Source of the DNA: CAWCWK01 sp963842125
GTDB taxonomy: Bacteria; Pseudomonadota; Alphaproteobacteria; Rhizobiales; CAWCWK01
NCBI GenBank assembly: GCA_963842125.1
Contig: CAWJFE010000005.1
Location: 248,001 to 312,000, forward strand
Direction of reading: 5' to 3'
DNA: 64,000 bases
Part shown: positions 59,003 to 64,000 of the stretch, in pieces
How positions within the stretch are numbered: position 1 is the first letter of the stretch
How the letters are laid out: each line of letters begins with the position of its first letter
Program-made: the position numbers and the translations under genes
The notes under the pieces: generated by a model
The model's input: the letters and a program-made list of their open reading frames with translations, nothing else
The model's database searches: none
What the model was told of the DNA's origin: nothing

Positions 59003-59045
59003 CAACACCCCGCTATTCAACACATAGCCAAGAGCAGGCGACACC

Positions 59046-59861
59046 ATGTTCGCAGTCATCAAGACGGGCGGCAAGCAGTATCGGGTTTCCCCGAGCGACG
59101 TGCTGACCATCGAGCGCATCCAGGCCGAAGCCGGCACGATCGTCACCTTCGACGAGGTGCTGATGCTGGGCGACGACGACGACGTGACCGTCGGCGCACC
59201 CCAGGTCGAGGGCGCGGCCGTCGCGGCCGAGGTCGTCGAGCAGGCGCGCGGGCCCAAGGTCATCATCTTCAAGAAGAAGCGTCGCCAAAAGTATCGCCGC
59301 AAGAACGGCCACCGCCAGAACATCTCGATCGTCCGGATCACCGAGATCCTGACGGGCGGTGCCAAGCCTTCCGTCGAGGCAACGGGCGAGCCGCTCTACC
59401 CGGCCTACGATCCGGCCGAGAAGGTCGGCATCGCCGCCGATGACGCGACGGCTGACGTCGCGCCTGTCGAGACCGCCGCCGAAGCTGCCGAGACGCTCGT
59501 CGATGCACCAGTCGAGACGGCCGGCGACAACGCCAACGAGGCCGGCACGCCGGCGCAGGTCGCCGACACGAGCCTCGACGAGGTCGCGAAGGTCGAGGCG
59601 CCCGCGACGTCCGAGCTCGAGCCGCTCTTCGAGGCGCCCGAGGGCAAGGCCGACGATCTCAAGAAGATCTCCGGCGTCGGCAAGGTCATCGAAGGCAAGT
59701 TGCACGCGCTGGGCATCAAGACCTATGCGCAGGTCGCCGGTTTCTCGGACGACGACATCGCGCGCGTCGATGCGGCGCTGTCCTTCAAGGGCCGCATCGC
59801 CCGCGAGGATTGGGTCGAGCAAGCCAAGACCCTCGCCGCCGGTACCGACGAGGAAGAGTAA
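59046..59861 (+). CDS. rplU: 50S ribosomal protein L21 with C-terminal helix-hairpin-helix extension
   Basis: 271 residues, where bacterial L21 is normally ~100. The first ~103 are L21 (MFAVIKTGGKQYRVSPSDVL, VIIFKKKRRQKYRRKNGHRQ). An Ala/Glu-rich acidic linker follows, then a helix-hairpin-helix domain (DDLKKISGVGKVIEGKLHAL, GIKTYAQVAGFSDDDIARVD, FKGRIAREDWVEQAK). The same HHH module occurs in other alphaproteobacterial proteins such as some NuoE. The extension is a feature of Hyphomicrobiales L21, so it is taxonomically informative. rpmA follows 65 bp later. Confidence 0.95.
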   Translation: MFAVIKTGGKQYRVSPSDVLTIERIQAEAGTIVTFDEVLMLGDDDDVTVGAPQVEGAAVAAEVVEQARGPKVIIFKKKRRQKYRRKNGHRQNISIVRITEILTGGAKPSVEATGEPLYPAYDPAEKVGIAADDATADVAPVETAAEAAETLVDAPVETAGDNANEAGTPAQVADTSLDEVAKVEAPATSELEPLFEAPEGKADDLKKISGVGKVIEGKLHALGIKTYAQVAGFSDDDIARVDAALSFKGRIAREDWVEQAKTLAAGTDEEE

Positions 59862-59926
59862 TCCCCAGCCCGGCGTCTCGTCGCTCGCGGCGAGCGCGGC
59901 CGGGGTCAGATCAGGAGTGACATCTC

Positions 59927-60196
59927 ATGGCACATAAAAAGGCAGGCGGTTCATCCCGCAACGGCCGCGATTCGGCCGGCCGGCGCCTCGGCGTCAAGAA
60001 GTTCGGCGGCGAGCACGTCGTCCCGGGCAACATCATCGTTCGCCAGCGCGGCACGAAGTGGAAGCCGAACCTGAACGTCGGGCTCGGCAAGGATCATACG
60101 ATCTACGCGCTCATCGAGGGCAACGTGACGTTCCGCACCGGCAAGGACGGACGCAGCTTCGTCTCCGTCGCACCGCTCGCGGAAGCCGCCGAGTAG
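59927..60196 (+). CDS. rpmA: 50S ribosomal protein L27
   Basis: 89 residues: MAHKKAGGSSRNGRDSAGRR, LGVKKFGGEHVVPGNIIVRQ and RGTKWKPNLNVGLGKDHTIY are diagnostic. No N-terminal cleaved extension is present. It lies in the usual rplU-rpmA pair and is followed by a strong hairpin at 60247, which should end the transcript. Confidence 0.97.
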   Translation: MAHKKAGGSSRNGRDSAGRRLGVKKFGGEHVVPGNIIVRQRGTKWKPNLNVGLGKDHTIYALIEGNVTFRTGKDGRSFVSVAPLAEAAE

Positions 60197-60246
60197 GCAG
60201 GTCGCGCGCCGCGGGCCGTGGCGCTCGGTAGGCATCAGGCAATGTC

Positions 60247-60273
60247 GAGGGAGGCCGTGCGGCCTCCCTCTTT
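60247..60273 (+). terminator. terminator hairpin after rpmA
   Basis: Perfect 10-bp stem (gagggaggcc / ggcctccctc) with loop gtgc, followed by three T. It lies 50 bp after the rpmA stop. The short T-run makes it a moderate terminator, and the next gene starts 18 bp later. Confidence 0.7.
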
Positions 60274-60291
60274 GCGTTCGGAGATCGGTTG

Positions 60292-61011
60292 GTGACGCGG
60301 GTGCTGCGCAGGCTTGGCGTGGTTCTTGCGGGCCTCGTGGTCGTGGTCGCGTCCTACGCAGCGGCCGCGCTCGTCGGAACGGTGATCCCGGGAGGCGAGC
60401 CAGAGCGCCACCCGATCTCGGCGGCGTCGCAGACCGTCACGATCCACGTGATCGCGACGCCGATCCACACCGATGTCGTCCTGCCGATGCGGGCGGCGGG
60501 AATCGATCTCTCCGCACTCATCACGGCACCGGCCTTCTCGGCCGACGAGGCGACGCTCGATCTGTGGCGCGGCGCCGTTTCCCATGTCGCGGTCTCGTGG
60601 GGCTCACGCGCGTTCTTCGAAGATGTGCCGACCTGGGATCGGTTGCGGCCCGTCCATGTGGCGAGCGCCCTCGTTGACGACAGCGCGGTTCATCTCACGC
60701 TGCTCGGCGATCCGTCGAATATGCCGGGGGCGGTGACGCTGTCGGTCTCGGAGGACGCCTATCGGGCGCTCGTCGAAGGGATCGGTGCGGCCCTCGATGG
60801 CGGCTTTGCCGACCCCAAACCGCTTGCCGGCCGTGGCTACGCGGAGTTCGACGGTTTCTATGCCGGTGCCGAGACCTATCACGCCTTCCGGACGTGCAAC
60901 GTCTGGATGGGTGATCTTCTGGCAAAGGCAGGCGTGCGCGTCGGGGTGTGGACGCCGCATTCGCAGGGGCTGATGTGGAGCCTCAGGCGCTCGCCGGCTG
61001 CGAACGGGTAG
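60292..61011 (+). CDS. TIGR02117-family (DUF2459) membrane-anchored protein
   Basis: About 239 residues. An N-terminal membrane segment (LGVVLAGLVVVVASYAAAAL) precedes a domain with IHVIATPIHTDVVLPM, AVSWGSRAFFEDVPTWDRL, FDGFYAGAETYHAFRTCNVW and MGDLLAKAGVRVGVWTPHSQ. These segments match the uncharacterised TIGR02117 family, some members of which accompany urea or polymer metabolism genes. The conserved His, Cys and Asn suggest a hydrolase, but function is unknown. GTG 60292 has GGAG at good spacing; TTG 60289 is an alternative. Confidence 0.82.
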   Translation: MTRVLRRLGVVLAGLVVVVASYAAAALVGTVIPGGEPERHPISAASQTVTIHVIATPIHTDVVLPMRAAGIDLSALITAPAFSADEATLDLWRGAVSHVAVSWGSRAFFEDVPTWDRLRPVHVASALVDDSAVHLTLLGDPSNMPGAVTLSVSEDAYRALVEGIGAALDGGFADPKPLAGRGYAEFDGFYAGAETYHAFRTCNVWMGDLLAKAGVRVGVWTPHSQGLMWSLRRSPAANG

Positions 61012-61141
61012 CGCATTGCGACGGCGCCCATTACGTCGGCCACGCTGTCATTCGAGCGAAACATGTGCGACGGCTCGCTCCCGACCCCGCCCATGCGGCG
61101 TGCCGGGCGAGACTGTTTAGGCGAGAGATATTGGACAGGAC

Positions 61142-62179
61142 ATGAAGTTCCTCGATCAGGCCAAGATCCACATCAAGGCCGGCAACGGCGGTAATGGCTG
61201 CGTCGCCTTTCGCCGTGAGAAATATATCGAGTTCGGCGGGCCGAACGGCGGCGATGGCGGCAAGGGCGGCGACGTCTATGCCGAGGCCGTCGACAACCTC
61301 AACACGCTCATCGACTTCCGTTTCCGCCAGCATGTGAAGGCGGAGCGGGGCGAGAACGGCATGGGCAAGGACCGCTTCGGCGCCGGTGGTGACGATGCCG
61401 TCATCAAGGTCCCCGTCGGGACCCAGGTCTTCACGGAGGACGAGGAGTTGGTCGCCGATCTCGACGTCGTCGGCGAGCGGGTTCTCCTGGCCTCGGGCGG
61501 CAATGGCGGCTTCGGCAACGCGCGGTTCAAGACCTCGACCAATCGTGCGCCGCGAAACGCCAATCCGGGCCTGCCGGGCGACGAAGGCTGGTTCTGGTTG
61601 CGCCTCAAGCTGATCGCGGACGCCGGCCTCGTCGGCTTGCCCAACGCAGGCAAATCGACCTTCCTGGCCGCATCGTCCGCTGCGAAGCCGAAGATCGCCG
61701 ACTACCCCTTCACCACGCTCCACCCCAATCTCGGCGTCGTCGGGATAGACGACGACAGCTTCGTCCTCGCCGATATTCCGGGCCTTATCGAGGGCGCGCA
61801 TGACGGTGCGGGTATAGGCGACCGGTTCCTCGGCCATGTCGAGCGCTGCCGGGTGCTGCTTCATCTCGTGGATGCCGGCTCCGACGATGTCGTCGCGGCC
61901 TATCGGACGGTGCGCGGCGAGTTGGAGGCGTACGGCGGCGGTCTTGGCGAGAAGGCGGAGATCGTGGCGTTATCAAAATCGGACATCCTCGAAGCGGACG
62001 CACTCGACGAAGCCGCCGCTGCCCTGGAAGCGGCCTGCGGTCATCCGCCCCTGCGCGTCTCGGCCGCGACCCATAACGGCCTAGACCGCGTCCTGCGCCG
62101 TCTCATCTCCGAGATCCGCACCGACCGAGCCGAGGAAGCCGAGGCGGGGGCACCGCCCGCACCGGCCTGGACTCCCTGA
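61142..62179 (+). CDS. obgE: Obg GTPase
   Basis: 345 residues. The glycine-rich OBG domain (AGNGGNGCVAFRREKYIEFG, GPNGGDGGKGGDVYAEA, GNGGFGNARFKTSTNRAP) is followed by the G domain: G1 GLPNAGKST, switch region with DYPFTTLHPNLG, G3 DIPGLIEGAHDGAGIG and a G4 variant ALSKSD in place of NKxD. The C-terminus is short, without the extra domain found in Firmicutes. It acts in late 50S assembly and stress control. Genes for ribosomal proteins precede it and proB follows, the common order in this group. Confidence 0.96.
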   Translation: MKFLDQAKIHIKAGNGGNGCVAFRREKYIEFGGPNGGDGGKGGDVYAEAVDNLNTLIDFRFRQHVKAERGENGMGKDRFGAGGDDAVIKVPVGTQVFTEDEELVADLDVVGERVLLASGGNGGFGNARFKTSTNRAPRNANPGLPGDEGWFWLRLKLIADAGLVGLPNAGKSTFLAASSAAKPKIADYPFTTLHPNLGVVGIDDDSFVLADIPGLIEGAHDGAGIGDRFLGHVERCRVLLHLVDAGSDDVVAAYRTVRGELEAYGGGLGEKAEIVALSKSDILEADALDEAAAALEAACGHPPLRVSAATHNGLDRVLRRLISEIRTDRAEEAEAGAPPAPAWTP

Positions 62180-62340
62180 TCGAACGCGATTGAACGCTAA
62201 GGGCCTTCCGTCGTTGTCATGGCAGCGTCGTCCTGGGAGCTGAAGCGCACGTGATCGCCGCGTGCGCCTTGCACCGGGACATGTCGACGGGGCTGCCGCG
62301 CGTTCCGTCACGCATTCACGGACAGAGAGGGAGTTGCATC

Positions 62341-62892
62341 ATGCCGACCGTCCACAAGAACACGACCAATGGAACCTATGAGGTGCATGACGAAGGCAAG
62401 GGCGTCCTCTTCAGCGGCGCCACGCAGCAGGATGCCGAGGGCTGGGCGCGCGAATACGCGGCCCGCGAGGGAGGCTCCGTCGCCCATGGCGACCCGGTGA
62501 CCACGCCCGCCCATATCGACGTGCCGCATGTCGAGACCGACCGCCTCATCTCGGCCGGCAAGGTCGAAGGAACCGCCGTCTACGGCACGAATGGCGAGAA
62601 GCTGGGCACAGTGAAGGACGTGATGCTGTCCAAGACCGGCGGGGACGTGGCCTATGCCGTCCTTTCGATGGGGGGCTTTCTCGGGATCGGGGAGCGCTAT
62701 CATCCGCTGCCATGGAGCTCGCTCGACTACGACACCGCGCTTGGCGGCTACAAGATCGCCTATGACAAGGATCTTCTCTCCAAGGCACCTACGCTGAGCG
62801 CCGGCGAGGAGACCCGTCTCGACGATCGTGCCTACGAGGACGAGGTACACACCCACTATACGGCCGATCCCTACTATAACCGGAACGTCTGA
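62341..62892 (+). CDS. PRC-barrel domain protein
   Basis: 183 residues. The N-terminal ~60 residues (GTYEVHDEGKGVLFSGATQQ, DAEGWAREYAAREGG) form a small DUF2188-like domain. The PRC barrel follows: VEGTAVYGTNGEKLGTVKDV, GDVAYAVLSMGGFLGIGERY, HPLPWSSLDYDTALGGYKIA. Its tail is Asp/His/Tyr rich. PRC-barrel proteins of this type are stress-linked and abundant in Hyphomicrobiales; the molecular role is unclear. ATG 62341 has GGGAG upstream, and longer in-frame starts lack one. It is inserted between obgE and proB. Confidence 0.87.
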   Translation: MPTVHKNTTNGTYEVHDEGKGVLFSGATQQDAEGWAREYAAREGGSVAHGDPVTTPAHIDVPHVETDRLISAGKVEGTAVYGTNGEKLGTVKDVMLSKTGGDVAYAVLSMGGFLGIGERYHPLPWSSLDYDTALGGYKIAYDKDLLSKAPTLSAGEETRLDDRAYEDEVHTHYTADPYYNRNV

Positions 62893-63014
62893 GAAGGCCT
62901 CGTCAGGGCAAGGGCTCTCGACGTCGTCGCGTGCATTTTCATGGGGCGGGCGCTACCAAGCGTTCGCCCTCATTGCATTCCAGGGGCGCTTCCTCACTCC
63001 AATGCGACAGCCTC

Positions 63015-64000
63015 ATGACGCCCTCTCTCTCCACCTTCCGCCGGATCACGGTCAAGATCGGCTCGGCCCTCCTCGTCGAGGATGGGGCCGTGCGAAGCGA
63101 TTGGCTGGATGGCCTGGTGGCCGATCTCGCGAACCTGCGCGAGGCGGGTGCGGAGATCGTCATCGTGTCCTCGGGCGCTATCGCGCTCGGGCGGGCGAGG
63201 CTGGGGCTCGGGGGCGGGCTGCTCAAGCTGGAGGAAAGCCAGGCCGCCGCTGCCGCCGGCCAGATCGCGCTGGCGCAGACCTGGGCCGAGACGTTCTCGG
63301 CGCACGGCATCACGGCCGCGCAGGTGCTCCTCACGCTCGGCGATACCGAGCAGCGCCGCCGCTACCTCAACGCGCGCTCGACGGTCGGGACACTGATCCG
63401 GCTCGGGGCCGTGCCGATCATCAACGAGAACGACACCGTCGCGACGACCGAAATCCGCTATGGCGACAACGACCGGCTCGCCGCGCGCGTGGCCGCCATG
63501 GCTTCGTGTGACGCGCTCGTCCTTCTCTCCGATATCGACGGGCTCTACACCGCTCCGCCGGCGACGAACCCGGATGCCGCGCATATTCCGGTCGTCGCCG
63601 GCATCACGGCCGAGATCGAGGCGATGGCGGGAGATGCGGGCTCGGCGCTCTCTCGTGGCGGAATGCGCACGAAGATCGAGGCGGCCAAGATCGCGCTCGG
63701 TGCCGGGTGCTCCATGGTCATCGCATCGGGCCGCGTGGACCGGCCGCTTCGCGCTCTGGGGGAGGGCGCCCGCTCGACCTGGTTCCCGGCTAATGCGAGC
63801 CCGCGCGCGGCCTGGCGGTCCTGGATCGCAGGGCAGGTGGCGCCGCAAGGTGCTCTCGTGGTCGATGCGGGCGCCATCGCGGCGCTGGGGCGCGGGAAGT
63901 CGCTGCTGCCGGCTGGCGTCCGCGCCATTGCAGGCACGTTCAAGCGCGGCGACGCCGTCACGATCCGTGCCGACGATGGCGCCGAGATCGGTCGCGGGCT
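63015..64000 (+). CDS. proB: glutamate 5-kinase (runs off the window)
   Basis: 328 residues visible with no stop before the end. Amino-acid kinase fold: RRITVKIGSALLVEDG, VIVSSGAIALGRARLGLGG, GAVPIINENDTVATTEIRYG, DNDRLAARVAAM, LVLLSDIDGLYT and RGGMRTKIEAAKIA are diagnostic. The C-terminal PUA domain has begun (GALVVDAGAIAALGRGKSLL, PAGVRAIAGTFKRGDAV). It phosphorylates glutamate in the first step of proline synthesis. ATG 63015 is the first start that fits; the next gene outside is expected to be proA. Confidence 0.95.
   Translation, partial: MTPSLSTFRRITVKIGSALLVEDGAVRSDWLDGLVADLANLREAGAEIVIVSSGAIALGRARLGLGGGLLKLEESQAAAAAGQIALAQTWAETFSAHGITAAQVLLTLGDTEQRRRYLNARSTVGTLIRLGAVPIINENDTVATTEIRYGDNDRLAARVAAMASCDALVLLSDIDGLYTAPPATNPDAAHIPVVAGITAEIEAMAGDAGSALSRGGMRTKIEAAKIALGAGCSMVIASGRVDRPLRALGEGARSTWFPANASPRAAWRSWIAGQVAPQGALVVDAGAIAALGRGKSLLPAGVRAIAGTFKRGDAVTIRADDGAEIGRG

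Overview
The window is GC-rich DNA from an alphaproteobacterium, most likely a member of the Hyphomicrobiales. The best evidence is the housekeeping block at the right end: tRNA-Ser, rplU (L21 carrying a C-terminal helix-hairpin-helix extension), rpmA, obgE, proB. The ImuA-ImuB-DnaE2 cassette fits the same placement. I cannot name a genus.

Layout. 1-5053: a hydantoin or creatinine-type amide catabolism cluster (amidase end, HyuA with a frameshift, HyuB, isochorismatase-fold amidohydrolase). 5090-58586: an accessory region bounded by a perfect 31-bp direct repeat. The right copy contains the 3' end of tRNA-Ser(CGA), and a third, 17-bp copy lies at 28833. The region reads as one large or two tandem genomic islands. 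Its left part (5.1-28.8 kb) holds an IS110 remnant, a stress/efflux segment (LysE, SDR, YceI, azoreductase with broken LysR, ArsR with MFS) punctuated by three copies of a ~100-bp intergenic repeat, and a large copper-resistance region. That region has a CsoR-like repressor, a P1B ATPase, two multicopper oxidases, CopC, CopD, a CusF-like protein, a TolC-type protein, DUF305 and DUF411. Matching CsoR-type palindromes stand before both copper operons. The part ends with an IS5 remnant and an excisionase-like gene.

The right part (28.8-58.6 kb) is a defence and DNA-transactions island with three neighbouring modules. First, a GHKL/histidine-kinase-like double ATPase with a receiver-domain partner and an unknown protein, convergent with a cytosine methyltransferase, Vsr and HNH nuclease operon. 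Second, a PD-(D/E)xK-signature protein, a DUF6634-like protein and a soluble FtsH-like AAA+/M41 protease. Third, an MmeI-like adenine methyltransferase (disrupted), a GIY-YIG protein, an SF2 helicase and a second GIY-YIG protein. SRAP and the imuA-imuB-dnaE2 mutasome follow, then two tyrosine recombinases next to the tRNA. 58.57-64 kb is conserved chromosome: tRNA-Ser, rplU with an attenuator-like leader, rpmA, a TIGR02117 protein, obgE, a PRC-barrel protein and the start of proB.

Several genes (hyuA, lysR, one multicopper oxidase, the methyltransferase, probably a small copper protein) carry single indels or a stop. This is either decay of accessory genes or residual sequence error. All functional calls come from reading motifs and gene order; no database search was run.
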